Below are positions 34,435 through 44,312 of a stretch of 64,000 nt of DNA, piece by piece. Made by a program: the position numbers and the translations under genes. The notes beneath the pieces are model-generated. The model ran no database searches and was not told the origin of the DNA. It saw nothing but the letters and a program-made list of their open reading frames with translations. This DNA comes from Pedobacter ginsengisoli (lineage in GTDB: Bacteria > Bacteroidota > Bacteroidia > Sphingobacteriales > Sphingobacteriaceae), in assembly GCF_002736205.1 (NCBI RefSeq), contig NZ_CP024091.1, positions 3,221,555-3,285,554 on the forward strand, given 5' to 3'. The stretch's first letter is position 1, and each line of letters starts with the position of its first letter.

Positions 34435-36519
34435 ATGAATTCCCTGAAAAAGAAAGCCTTCCTGACTCCAGTGCTTTTAATTGTTAGCTTGACAATATAT
34501 GGTCAGCAAACAGTCAAACCTGTGCAAAAAGACAGATGGGCCATTCAGCCAAATGGAAGCATCACCTGGCAAACAAACGAAAACCTGCCACATTCGGATC
34601 ACATCGAAATGTCTGGCGAAAAAGTTTCCCTCTGGCTCGATTATCGTGTTGATACAACCGGCATCACCAGGATCATCCGTAAGGTGGTTTTTCCGACCTT
34701 TCGAATGTTGCCTGATGAAACCAGAAGTCATATTACTTATACTTTTCAGGATAATGAATTGCCGCAGATTTATATCAACAATAGCCTTCTGAAAACTGAT
34801 ATATCCAAGAGGGAACAAAAGGGTAGCTATGCTTTTGTTTCCAAAAGCATCAACCATAATGGCATCATGCGCATCATGGCTACTGCAGGAAAATCAGATG
34901 AAGTAAAAATTGAACGCAGCTTCTTCCCTTCTGTGGATAGACCACTGGCCATTGAAAAATTTGTTTTCACCAACACGGGTACCAAACCTGTAACGGTGTT
35001 GATGGAGAAATTAAACCGTTCAGTTACGACAGATACTTCGCGAAGCAAGTCATCACCGCATACTGTCGTAATGAAAACGATTAATGAAGGTAGCCGTACC
35101 CTGGAGTCTGGCCAATCTACAGTTTATGCCATTTGTTATTTTGCTACAGATTATCCGGAAATGTCATTCCCTATCGATCCGGTAATAGAAGAACAAAAAA
35201 GAGCTAAACGCATTGGCGAAATCTTATCCCCTTTGCAATTAGAAACACCAGATACGATTTTAAACACCGCCTTCGCTTTTGCAAAAATCCGCGCAACAGA
35301 AAGTATTTTTAAAACCAAACGTGGATACCTTCACGGCCCCGGAGGGCTGGAATATTATGCCGCAATATGGGCAAACGATCAGGCTGAGTATATCAATCCT
35401 TATTTTGCTTTTTCCGGAGACAGCATCGGCATTTTGTCAGCGATGAATAGTTATCGCTTATTTGGAACTTATATGACCCCCCAATACACCCCTTTACCTA
35501 GCTCCATTGTTGCCGAAGGAGACGCGGTGTGGAATGGTGCCGGTGACCGGGGGGACCAGGCTATGATCGCCTATGGTGCATCCAGATTTGCACTTACTTA
35601 TGGAAAAGCTGATTCAGCCAAGGTCCTATGGCCGCTGATAAGCTGGTGTTTGGAGTATTCCCGCAAACACATCAATGACCAGGGAGTAGTTGAATCTCAA
35701 AGTGATGAATTAGAAGGAAGGTTTCCTTCTGGCAAAGCCAACCTTTCTACCAATTGTTTATATTATGATGCGCTTGTCTCGGCAGCTTTACTAGCCAAGC
35801 AGTTACATTTACCTCAGCATCAGATTGATGAATATACATCACAAGCAAATAGGCTCAAGCTTAATATTGAGAAATATTTTGGGGCTAATGTTGCAGGTTT
35901 CGATACGTATAAATACTATGAAACCAACAATACCCTTCGGGCCTGGATCAGCATGCCACTTGCAATGGGAATTTACAACCGCAGCAAGGGAACTATCGAC
36001 GCTTTATTTTCGCCCCAACTCTGGACCGCTGACGGGTTGGCAACTGAGGCTGGTAAGGAAACCTTTTGGGACCGATCTACTTTATATGGTCTTCGCGGTG
36101 TATTGCAAGCTGGCGCGACAGACAAAGCAATGGAATTCCTTCATTATTACTCACGCCGAAGATTATTGGGAGAGCATGTCCCCTATCCTGTTGAAGCTTA
36201 CCCTGAAGGCAGTCAAAGACATCTTTCGGCCGAAAGTGGTTTGTATTGCAGGGTATTTATCGAGGGTTTATTTGGCATGAGACCCACTGGATTCAATACT
36301 TTTAACTGTACACCCAGATTACCAAAAAAATGGGAACAGATGAAGCTTCGGAACATCAAAGCATTTGATACTGTTTTCGATTTGCAGGTCGGACGGCTAA
36401 AGAACGGAAGCATACGTATCACAGTATTAGAAGCGAGGGGCAGTCATACATACACGATCAAAAATGGGGAAACCATACCCATAAAATTAGGAAGAAAAGA
36501 AGGCAATCAGCGCAAATAA
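34435..36519 (+). CDS. Six-hairpin glycosidase-like protein with N-terminal beta-sandwich
   Basis: 694 residues, signal peptide MNSLKKKAFLTPVLLIVSLT ending near IYGQQ. Residues about 30-280 form a beta-rich domain; the rest has an (alpha/alpha)6 pattern as in GH65, GH94 and GH78 enzymes. Marks include GGLEYYAAIWANDQAEYINP, the VESQSDELEGRFPS region, LSTNCLYYDALVSAALLAKQ and the C-terminal LSAESGLYCRVFIEGLFGMR. The family and substrate are unresolved. Co-transcribed with the preceding enzyme gene. Confidence 0.68.
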   Translation: MNSLKKKAFLTPVLLIVSLTIYGQQTVKPVQKDRWAIQPNGSITWQTNENLPHSDHIEMSGEKVSLWLDYRVDTTGITRIIRKVVFPTFRMLPDETRSHITYTFQDNELPQIYINNSLLKTDISKREQKGSYAFVSKSINHNGIMRIMATAGKSDEVKIERSFFPSVDRPLAIEKFVFTNTGTKPVTVLMEKLNRSVTTDTSRSKSSPHTVVMKTINEGSRTLESGQSTVYAICYFATDYPEMSFPIDPVIEEQKRAKRIGEILSPLQLETPDTILNTAFAFAKIRATESIFKTKRGYLHGPGGLEYYAAIWANDQAEYINPYFAFSGDSIGILSAMNSYRLFGTYMTPQYTPLPSSIVAEGDAVWNGAGDRGDQAMIAYGASRFALTYGKADSAKVLWPLISWCLEYSRKHINDQGVVESQSDELEGRFPSGKANLSTNCLYYDALVSAALLAKQLHLPQHQIDEYTSQANRLKLNIEKYFGANVAGFDTYKYYETNNTLRAWISMPLAMGIYNRSKGTIDALFSPQLWTADGLATEAGKETFWDRSTLYGLRGVLQAGATDKAMEFLHYYSRRRLLGEHVPYPVEAYPEGSQRHLSAESGLYCRVFIEGLFGMRPTGFNTFNCTPRLPKKWEQMKLRNIKAFDTVFDLQVGRLKNGSIRITVLEARGSHTYTIKNGETIPIKLGRKEGNQRK

Positions 36520-36634
36520 AGAAACCTTCCTGACTAGCTTAAATCAAATAACTAACCAAATTATAAACCAAACCAAACGAACTATGAGCAGAAAGATACG
36601 AGAATAAAAAACAGTCGGTTAGCCCGCATATAAA

Positions 36635-36663
36635 GCCGGAAAGTGTTCCTAGCACTGTCCGGC
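36635..36663 (+). promoter_or_regulatory. Leader hairpin upstream of the second PUL susC
   Basis: A hairpin GCCGGA-A-AGTG-N7-CACT-G-TCCGGC lies 69 bp before the susC start, in a 212 bp gap after the enzyme gene. There is no T tract directly after it, so it is more likely a 5' leader structure or processing site than a terminator. Confidence 0.45.
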
Positions 36664-36731
36664 AAAAGCCCGGGTTAACATCAGCCCATTGAGTAATCGA
36701 CATAATTTTTTAACCCAAACTTTTCAAAAGT

Positions 36732-39700
36732 ATGAAATTAAAATCAAAAGCCAAGCTACCGCTATGGCTTCAATTTCCCAAACCATTACTCGCATTGCCA
36801 TTGACTGCACTGAGCATTTTAGCTGTTTGCAGGCAGGCAAATGCCAAATACACCATTAAAGCCAGTATGAATACTGAGCTGGAAATACGTAGACCGGCTC
36901 TGGATAATCCGATAAACATTATTAATATAAAAGGTAAGGTAACAGACGAAAAAGGATTGCCTTTGCCAGGTGTAAGTGTGAGAATAAAGGGTACAACCGG
37001 TGGTACTCAGACGGACACCAACGGAAATTATACCATCAGTGTCCCCAATGATCAGGCTACACTAGTGTTCAGTTATGTTGGTTATAATATCCACGAACAA
37101 CAAGTTGGCAACTCAACTAGCATCAATGTTGTTTTAACGAGTAAGAATTCTGACCTAAGCGAAGTCGTGGTGGTTGGCTATGGCACACAGAAAAAAGGAG
37201 ATGTTGTCGGCGCTGTTAGCACTGTAAAGGGTGAAGCAGTGTTGCAAAATGCCTCCCCTTCGGTATCCAATTCTCTGGCTGGGCGTGTACCAGGCTTAAT
37301 CGTCAGTAACCGTTCCGGAGAGCCCGGTGCCGATGGTGCTAACCTATTGATCAGGGGACTGAACTCATTTGGCGGGGGTACCAGTCCTCTTGTTGTAGTG
37401 GATGGAATTCCAGACAGGGATTTGAACCGGCTTAATCCGGATGATATTGAGAATGTCACGATCTTGAAAGATGCTTCCGCTGCTATCTATGGCGTTAGAT
37501 CTGCAAATGGAGTCATCTTGATAACTACTAAAAGAGGGAAAACAGGAAAGGCAGCTATCCATTATGACGGATCATACAGCATCCAGCAATTAACAAAGTT
37601 TACCCACCGTGTTAATGCCTGGGAATACATGACATATTTTAATGAACTAAACCTTAATCAGGGGAATACTGCTCCTTATGCCCAAAGTGAAATTGATAAA
37701 TATAAGGCAGGGAATGATCCTAACTATACCAGTACCGACTGGATGGATGCTGTATTCAGGAAAAACGCACCACTAAACAACCATTCTCTTTCTGTACAAG
37801 GTGGTGGGGAGCAGGTAAAATATTATTTTTCTGCACAAACACTCGACCAACAAAGCAACTTGAGAAATAGCGACCAGCGATTTAAGCAATTTAATATCCG
37901 TTCCAACATTGATGCTAACATTTCTCCAAATTTGAAAGTTAATCTGGATATCGCCGCTCGTAAAGAAAACAAGAATAACCCAGTGGTCTCATTGGGCCAA
38001 ACTTTACATGAAGCGGTAAGTATGTACCCTTTCTTACCCGTCTACTGGCCCAACGGATCTGCAAATGCAGGTGTATCGAATGGCCGAAACCCGGCAATTA
38101 TGACTTCTTCACTGCCTGGCTATGACCGCACAAATTATTACACTGTAAATCCTACACTTGGATTTGACCTGAAGCTTCCATACCTTGTTAAAGGACTCTC
38201 CCTAAACGGCTATGCGGCATTTGATTACAAATACGTTGAACGTAAAACATTTCGACAGCCCTGGGATGCCTATACCTACGATGCGACAAGTAATACTTAT
38301 AGTAACCAAAGAAGCAGTACCAGTATTTTAAGTCTTGCTCAAGATGCCCAATTGACCAATCAGAACACCTATTTCCTGAAGTTGGCTTATGATCAAAAAT
38401 TCGGGGACCATAGCATCAATGCATTTGCCGGTGTGGAACAAACAACAAGCAATTGGAATGACACTTATGCTTACCGCAGAGATTTGTTGAGCAATCAGCT
38501 TGACCAACTTTTTACTGGAAGTACTGTGGATCAGAATGCCACTGGTTCCGCTTCTCAAGATGGTCGTGAAAGCTATTTGGGAAGGGCTTCTTATGCCTTT
38601 AAGAATAAATATCTTGCTGAAGCTTCATTTCGGCACAATGGCTCATTCAATTTTCCAACCGATAAAAGATGGGGCTTGTTCCCGGCCATCTCTCTGGGCT
38701 GGAAAATTTCTGAAGAAGCTTTCTTTAAAGACAACATTAAGGGGGTAGATCAGTTAAAATTCCGTGCTTCTTGGGGCTTAATGGGAAATGATGCGGTGGC
38801 CCAGTATTTATATGTGACCCGATACCAGTTGGTAAACAACCCCATTTATTACACCTACTTTGGAGAGAACTATACAGAGGTAAAAAACCTATATCTTTCC
38901 GCAACACCAAATCCCAATATTACCTGGGAAAAGCAGGACACCAGAAACATCGGATTTGACGCTGCTTTCCTTTCAAATAGGCTAAATGTTACTTTTGATG
39001 CCTTCCGATTCTTAAGAAGAGATATTCTGGCCCAGCGTAATGCTTCAGTACCGCAATATACAGGGTTATCCCTTCCCCCTGAAAACATTGGCAAATCTCT
39101 GAACAGGGGTATTGATTTCTCTATCAACTATAATGAAACCAAAAATAATTTCAGGTATAATTTCGGCGCCAACTTTACCTATACCAAGAGTAAGATTATT
39201 TTCCGTGATGAATCACCTAATATCCCTGAATGGCAAAAATCTACAGGCTATGCAATTGACTCTTGGCTAGTGTACCAAACAAAGGGCATTTATCATACGC
39301 AGACAGAAGTAGACAATTCACCGCATATGTCGGGCGCAAAACCTGGGGACCTCTGGTTAATTGATAAAAGTGGAGATGGCAATATTACAAGTGATGATAT
39401 GGTGAGGGTTCCTGAATCAGCTACACCAAAAATCATGTACGGACTTGTAATGGGCGCTGAATATAAAGGCGTTGCCTTAAATATGGTATGGTCTGGCCAA
39501 GCGATGGCAAAGCAGATGATATTGCCACAGTCACAAGGCTCTTTGGTCGCTCCTCCGCAATACCTATATGACGGACGTTGGACGCCGGAGAATCCAAATG
39601 CTGAATATCCAAGAGCTTTTAACTCTACCGATCCAAGAAATTCAATATCTGCTGATTTCTGGTTGAGAAATGCTGCATTTTTACGCCTAAAAACCGTTGA

Positions 39701-39896
39701 AATATCTTATTCTTTACCTACACATACCTTTGAAAAATACGGCATCGGGGCCGTGAAGGTATTCGCAGGAGCCACCAACATGTTCACTTTTGGCAGCATG
39801 AAGAAGTACGGTGTTGACCCTGAGACCAATAACATTACGGGGATCAACTACCCACAGACCCGCATTTTCAGGTTCGGTTTAAATGTTAATTTATAA
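36732..39896 (+). CDS. SusC-family TonB-dependent transporter
   Basis: 1054-residue outer-membrane importer. After the signal region come a carboxypeptidase-regulatory-like domain (IKGKVTDEKGLPLPGVSVRI), the family marker LSEVVVVGYGTQKKGDVVGA, the plug (VVVDGIPDRDLNRLNPDDIE) and a barrel ending FRFGLNVNL. No STN domain, in keeping with control by the local GntR protein instead of sigma/anti-sigma. Its SusD partner starts 11 bp after the stop. Confidence 0.92.
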   Translation: MKLKSKAKLPLWLQFPKPLLALPLTALSILAVCRQANAKYTIKASMNTELEIRRPALDNPINIINIKGKVTDEKGLPLPGVSVRIKGTTGGTQTDTNGNYTISVPNDQATLVFSYVGYNIHEQQVGNSTSINVVLTSKNSDLSEVVVVGYGTQKKGDVVGAVSTVKGEAVLQNASPSVSNSLAGRVPGLIVSNRSGEPGADGANLLIRGLNSFGGGTSPLVVVDGIPDRDLNRLNPDDIENVTILKDASAAIYGVRSANGVILITTKRGKTGKAAIHYDGSYSIQQLTKFTHRVNAWEYMTYFNELNLNQGNTAPYAQSEIDKYKAGNDPNYTSTDWMDAVFRKNAPLNNHSLSVQGGGEQVKYYFSAQTLDQQSNLRNSDQRFKQFNIRSNIDANISPNLKVNLDIAARKENKNNPVVSLGQTLHEAVSMYPFLPVYWPNGSANAGVSNGRNPAIMTSSLPGYDRTNYYTVNPTLGFDLKLPYLVKGLSLNGYAAFDYKYVERKTFRQPWDAYTYDATSNTYSNQRSSTSILSLAQDAQLTNQNTYFLKLAYDQKFGDHSINAFAGVEQTTSNWNDTYAYRRDLLSNQLDQLFTGSTVDQNATGSASQDGRESYLGRASYAFKNKYLAEASFRHNGSFNFPTDKRWGLFPAISLGWKISEEAFFKDNIKGVDQLKFRASWGLMGNDAVAQYLYVTRYQLVNNPIYYTYFGENYTEVKNLYLSATPNPNITWEKQDTRNIGFDAAFLSNRLNVTFDAFRFLRRDILAQRNASVPQYTGLSLPPENIGKSLNRGIDFSINYNETKNNFRYNFGANFTYTKSKIIFRDESPNIPEWQKSTGYAIDSWLVYQTKGIYHTQTEVDNSPHMSGAKPGDLWLIDKSGDGNITSDDMVRVPESATPKIMYGLVMGAEYKGVALNMVWSGQAMAKQMILPQSQGSLVAPPQYLYDGRWTPENPNAEYPRAFNSTDPRNSISADFWLRNAAFLRLKTVEISYSLPTHTFEKYGIGAVKVFAGATNMFTFGSMKKYGVDPETNNITGINYPQTRIFRFGLNVNL

Positions 39897-39907
39897 AAAT
39901 GACATAC

Positions 39908-41572
39908 ATGAAAAATAAAATATTCATCTGCTGTTATATCCTATGTGTGATGATAACAGCATGCAAAAAGGATGTGCTCAATAAAACGCCACTCGATTCC
40001 TATACTGATCAATCGGTATGGAACGACCTAAGTCTTGCCGAAGCATTCACAAATAATCTGTACAACGTATTACCAAACGCTGAACACAATTGGGATAACA
40101 CCACCAACAGAACATGGGCCTTATCCTCAGCTTCTGATGAAGCATACAACAAATTTGACGATTACAATGCCTCGGTCATGAATTCAGGGTCTCTTACTCC
40201 TGATAACCTTGGTAATTTTGACATCTGGGCGCCTACATTTGGGATTATACAAAACTGTAACATCTTCCTATCAAAGATCGATAATGTTCCAGGTGACCAG
40301 GCAAGGCGAGACAGATTAAAAGGCGAGGTGACCTATTTAAGGGCCTATGCCTATTTTAAGTTGATCAGAGATTATGGTGGTGTTCCATTAATTAAAGAAC
40401 CATTTAATCTGAACAGCGATTTTGAAAAGGGCCGTAACACCTATGATGAGTGCTCAAATTTCGTTTCTGACGAGCTGGACAAAGCCGCAGGATTACTTAA
40501 AAATGGCACAACGACTTATGGAAGGGTTACTGCAGCAGCCGCTCTTGCATTAAAATCGACAGTCTTATTGTATGCTGCCAGTCCCCAATGGAATCCTACA
40601 AATGACCAGGCAAAATGGACAAAAGCCTCCGATGCCGCAAAAGCCGTAATTGACTTACCATTTCAGCTATTCAAAGGCAATTATGCTGATCTTTTTACTA
40701 CTAAAAATTCTGAATTGATCATGGTGAGGCTAACGAATAAACAGTATATGTGGAGCGCCTTCCAGGGTGTGGAAATGTTTTTATCCCCTAGTGGGTTCCA
40801 TGGCTGGGCCTCATTCGCGCCAAGCCAGAACCTGGTGAATTCATTTGGGATGGCAGACGGAAAAGAGATCACTGACCCTGCCTCAGGCTATAATCCACAG
40901 CAGCCTTATGCCAATCGGGATCCACGCTTTTACCAGGATATTGTTTATGATGGAAGACCATTTGGAAAGCCTGAATTCTGCAAAGACCGGTATAATGTGG
41001 GCAGTACTAATGCTGCAGAGTTTTATGAAGGCGGTTTGGATTCACCTCAAGGTTGGGACAAATGGAACAATAGCGTTACCCGTTACACTTTCAGAAAATA
41101 CTGCGATACCACCTATAATTTCAATGATGAAACCCAAACCAATAAATTCTGGGTCATCAGTCGCTTAAGTGAGATCTACCTGAATTATGCTGAAGCCCAG
41201 TTTTATCTTGGAAATAATGCTAAAGCCATTGAGTATTTAGATTTAATCAGGGAAAGGGCAGGTATTAAAAACAAGCTTCCTACTACCCTTTCAGGAACGG
41301 CTCTTGAAAATAGAATCCGGAATGAAAGACAGATTGAGTTGTGCTTAGAGGGGCATCGCTATTATGATGTCCGCCGGTGGAAAATTGCCAATGTAACTGA
41401 AAATAAACCATTGATGGGAGTAATCATTACCAAAAATGGTAACGGCAGCAAAACGTACAATTATGTTCAGGTGCAAACAAGGATGTTTAAGCCAGAACAT
41501 TACTTACTCCCGATACCTAAAAGTGAAATGAACCGAACAAAATTAACTCAGAATCCAAACTATACAAATTAG
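39908..41572 (+). CDS. SusD/RagB-family glycan-binding lipoprotein
   Basis: 554 residues from the ATG at 39908 (MKNKIFICCYILCVMITACK), which places the lipobox ITAC normally; an ATG three codons earlier is possible. Body signatures include LKGEVTYLRAYAYFKLIRDY GG and the C-terminal RNERQIELCLEGHRYYDVRR, a classic SusD motif. It ends at a strong terminator, separating it from gntR. Function: binding the glycan delivered to the preceding SusC. Confidence 0.92.
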   Translation: MKNKIFICCYILCVMITACKKDVLNKTPLDSYTDQSVWNDLSLAEAFTNNLYNVLPNAEHNWDNTTNRTWALSSASDEAYNKFDDYNASVMNSGSLTPDNLGNFDIWAPTFGIIQNCNIFLSKIDNVPGDQARRDRLKGEVTYLRAYAYFKLIRDYGGVPLIKEPFNLNSDFEKGRNTYDECSNFVSDELDKAAGLLKNGTTTYGRVTAAAALALKSTVLLYAASPQWNPTNDQAKWTKASDAAKAVIDLPFQLFKGNYADLFTTKNSELIMVRLTNKQYMWSAFQGVEMFLSPSGFHGWASFAPSQNLVNSFGMADGKEITDPASGYNPQQPYANRDPRFYQDIVYDGRPFGKPEFCKDRYNVGSTNAAEFYEGGLDSPQGWDKWNNSVTRYTFRKYCDTTYNFNDETQTNKFWVISRLSEIYLNYAEAQFYLGNNAKAIEYLDLIRERAGIKNKLPTTLSGTALENRIRNERQIELCLEGHRYYDVRRWKIANVTENKPLMGVIITKNGNGSKTYNYVQVQTRMFKPEHYLLPIPKSEMNRTKLTQNPNYTN

Positions 41573-41615
41573 AAAAAAGGGAATGATTCGCTTTGCGGGT
41601 CATTCCCTTTTTTCT
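41571..41615 (+). terminator. Rho-independent terminator after susD of the second PUL
   Basis: A 16-bp perfect stem, AGAAAAAAGGGAATGA / TCATTCCCTTTTTTCT, with a 13-base loop. The T run is inside the descending arm. It overlaps the last two bases of the susD stop codon. Confidence 0.85.
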
Positions 41616-41647
41616 AATTTTAGCGACTATTCCCTATCTCAGCCCAT

Positions 41648-42664
41648 ATGATCACCATTTTTGAAAAGATTCAGGAACTCGAAGAAATACCATCTTTTTC
41701 CAAACATGAACAATTTGTTCAAGGGATTATTAATGCAATCGATGAAAAAATCATCTCCAAAGGAGAAGCCCTTCCTTCTATAAACGTGCTTATAAAGAAA
41801 CTGGGCTTTGCAAGAGAAACGATTATGAAAGGCTACAGGGAACTGATTGGCCGGGGAATAGTAGAATCAAAAAACAGACACGGCTATTTCGTTGCGAATG
41901 AACACACTGAACAAACGATCAGAGTGGCCTTATTAATGTACCTGATTGACTCTTTTCAAGAACAGTTCTATAGAAACTTTCGAAACGAGTTAGGACCTAA
42001 CGTACATATAGACGTTTTTTTTCATCATGGTAACATCACTATATTCGAGACCATGCTCCATATGATTAAAGGCAAATACGGAGTCTATGTAATTTCACCT
42101 ATCCCCCATCCTAAAACAAAGCATTTGCTGGAATTGCTGCCCATCAATAAACTCATCATGTTTGATCGTTATGAAGACTTAGATGACGAGTTTAACTACA
42201 TCACTCAAGAATTTGAGCAATCCACCTACAGAATACTGGCAGAACTTGCAGAGACGATTAAGAAATTTAACGAACTGATCTTTTTTCATGTACCAGGCTC
42301 ACTGGATCCGGTAGAAATCATAAAATCCTTCAAAAAATTCACCAAAGACTTTAAAATCAAAAACAGGATATTAAACGAATATAAACCTGGTAGTGTAGAA
42401 AAAGGGAAAGTTTATTTTACGCTGGACAATTCAGAAATCTGGAAAATAATGAAAGATTGTGAAATAAAACAATTAGAACTTGGCAAAGACATAGGTATTC
42501 TGTCCCATAATGATGAAGTTGTTAAAGAAATCATTGGAGGCGGATTAACTACCTATTCTGCTGACTTTTCCTTAATGGGCAAACGAGTAGCGCAGGCCAT
42601 ATTAAGGAAAGAAAAAGTACAGGAAATCATCCCCACAATATTGATTAGAAGAAAATCACTTTAA
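41648..42664 (+). CDS. GntR-type regulator with LacI-like sugar-binding domain
   Basis: 338-residue sugar-responsive repressor. The N-terminal winged helix (about 15-85) reads GEALPSINVLIKKLGFARET followed by IMKGYRELIGRGIVESKNRH. The remainder resembles the periplasmic-binding effector domain used by LacI and AraR-like GntR proteins (RVALLMYLIDSFQEQFYRNF, ISPIPHPKTKHLLELLPINK, DIGILSHNDEVVKEIIGGGL). It lies 10 bp before the symporter gene and probably senses a sugar released by the PUL. Confidence 0.85.
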   Translation: MITIFEKIQELEEIPSFSKHEQFVQGIINAIDEKIISKGEALPSINVLIKKLGFARETIMKGYRELIGRGIVESKNRHGYFVANEHTEQTIRVALLMYLIDSFQEQFYRNFRNELGPNVHIDVFFHHGNITIFETMLHMIKGKYGVYVISPIPHPKTKHLLELLPINKLIMFDRYEDLDDEFNYITQEFEQSTYRILAELAETIKKFNELIFFHVPGSLDPVEIIKSFKKFTKDFKIKNRILNEYKPGSVEKGKVYFTLDNSEIWKIMKDCEIKQLELGKDIGILSHNDEVVKEIIGGGLTTYSADFSLMGKRVAQAILRKEKVQEIIPTILIRRKSL

Positions 42665-42674
42665 TTCAAAAGGA

Positions 42675-44276
42675 ATGAATGTAATTGCCTTAATTACCTT
42701 TATCGTCATTACTTTCCTTGTCGGGGCGATTTCATGGCTCAAAACCAGAAGACATAAGATCAAGACCTCTTCGGGTCTTTTCTTAGCTGACCGAAGTTTA
42801 AGCTTTGTGGCCGTAGGTACCTCCTTATTTTTTACAAATATTAGTGCAGCGGAATTTGTAGGTAGCAGCGAATCCGTTTATGTCAACAATATGTCTGTAA
42901 TGGCCTGGGGAGTGAGCTCGGTCTTTGCAATGGTGGTCATATCTGAATTTGTAATCCCTGTATATCTGAGGGGAGCCATGTCCACTACGCCTGACTTCTT
43001 AGAAAACAGATATGATTCCGGAACAAAAAAACTAGTATCATTTTTATTTTTAATCAGTTATGTCATCAATCTACTCCCCATAGTACTTTATAGTGGTGCT
43101 GTTGCACTCAATGGGCTGTTCCATCTTTCAAATATCTGGGACATTAGCTATGGAAGCAGTATTTGGATACTGGTTTGGTGCATCGGTCTGGTCGGCAGTT
43201 TATACTCGATTTTAGGGGGGCTAAAAGCCATTGTAATTTCTGATTTAGTATTGGGTATTTTCATGTTTACAGGTGCCCTCCTGCTTGCATATTTCGGACT
43301 TAAGCACGTAGGAAATGGAGATTCAATACAAGGGATAAATACTATTCTTTCTTCAAAAAAAGAACATCTTAACGCTATAGGAACTGCAAGAGATGCCGTA
43401 CCATTCTCTACGATTTTCACAGGCATGATTCTAGTAAATTTATTTTATTGGGGCACAGAGCAGGTGATCGTTCAACAAGCGCTCGCTTCGTCGAATCTCG
43501 AGGCCAGTCAGAAGGGCATTGCACTTGCATGTGCAGGGAAGCTACTTGGACCATTACTTTTCATTTTGCCTGGTATTATTGCTGTACATATGTACGACAA
43601 TCTACCAAATACCACCGAGGTCTTTTCCAGGGTAGTCAGCGATGTATCGCCTCCTGTTCTGAGTGGCTTTATTGCAGCGGTAATTTTCGGCGCGGCTATT
43701 ACTTCTTTTTCTCCAGCACTAAACAGCGCCAGCACCCTGTTTATACTCAATCTTTACAAACCTTTTCAAGAAAAAAAGAACAACATCGTTTCTGAAAATG
43801 ACCTGTTAAAAAAATCAAGACGTTTTGAAATGTTCGCCTCCTTACTGGCTATGTTCATCGCTCCTCTTATCATTTTCTCTAGTGACAATTTCTACACTTT
43901 TATGCAAAAGATGAATGCTGCGTTCAGCATACCCATCTTTACCATCATGTTTGTTGGCTTTGTAACCAAAAAAGTTCCGCCGATTGCAGCAAAAATTGGA
44001 CTTTCATTTTGCTTTGCAGGATATATCCTGACACAAGTTTTTTTTGATACCGGCATTCATTTCCTTCACATATTACTCATCCTTTTTGTAATGACTAGTG
44101 CCATCATGCTAGCCATTGGAAGACTATTTCCTATGCAAACACCCTATAAGGCACAAAACAAACAAGTGGTCGATTTAAAGCCATGGAAAAACCGACATTG
44201 GATCAATGGGCTCTTATTATTATTTATGATCCTATTATTTTTAGTGTTTTCCAAAATAGGGATTGCAAAAATCTAA
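42675..44276 (+). CDS. Sodium:solute symporter (SSS/SLC5 family), probable sugar transporter
   Basis: 533 residues with about 13-14 membrane helices. Family marks are LADRSLSFVAVGTSLFFTNI with SAAEF (TM1), YSILGGLKAIVISDLVLGIF and NLFYWGTEQVIVQQALASSN, the Q-rich segment common to SGLT-like carriers. It would bring monosaccharide, probably galactose or a related sugar, across the inner membrane in exchange for the sodium gradient. It is flanked by gntR and the GH36 gene in one direction. Confidence 0.88.
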   Translation: MNVIALITFIVITFLVGAISWLKTRRHKIKTSSGLFLADRSLSFVAVGTSLFFTNISAAEFVGSSESVYVNNMSVMAWGVSSVFAMVVISEFVIPVYLRGAMSTTPDFLENRYDSGTKKLVSFLFLISYVINLLPIVLYSGAVALNGLFHLSNIWDISYGSSIWILVWCIGLVGSLYSILGGLKAIVISDLVLGIFMFTGALLLAYFGLKHVGNGDSIQGINTILSSKKEHLNAIGTARDAVPFSTIFTGMILVNLFYWGTEQVIVQQALASSNLEASQKGIALACAGKLLGPLLFILPGIIAVHMYDNLPNTTEVFSRVVSDVSPPVLSGFIAAVIFGAAITSFSPALNSASTLFILNLYKPFQEKKNNIVSENDLLKKSRRFEMFASLLAMFIAPLIIFSSDNFYTFMQKMNAAFSIPIFTIMFVGFVTKKVPPIAAKIGLSFCFAGYILTQVFFDTGIHFLHILLILFVMTSAIMLAIGRLFPMQTPYKAQNKQVVDLKPWKNRHWINGLLLLFMILLFLVFSKIGIAKI

Positions 44277-44312
44277 TAGAATACTAAAACTACCAATAAA
44301 AACACGCTTAAC

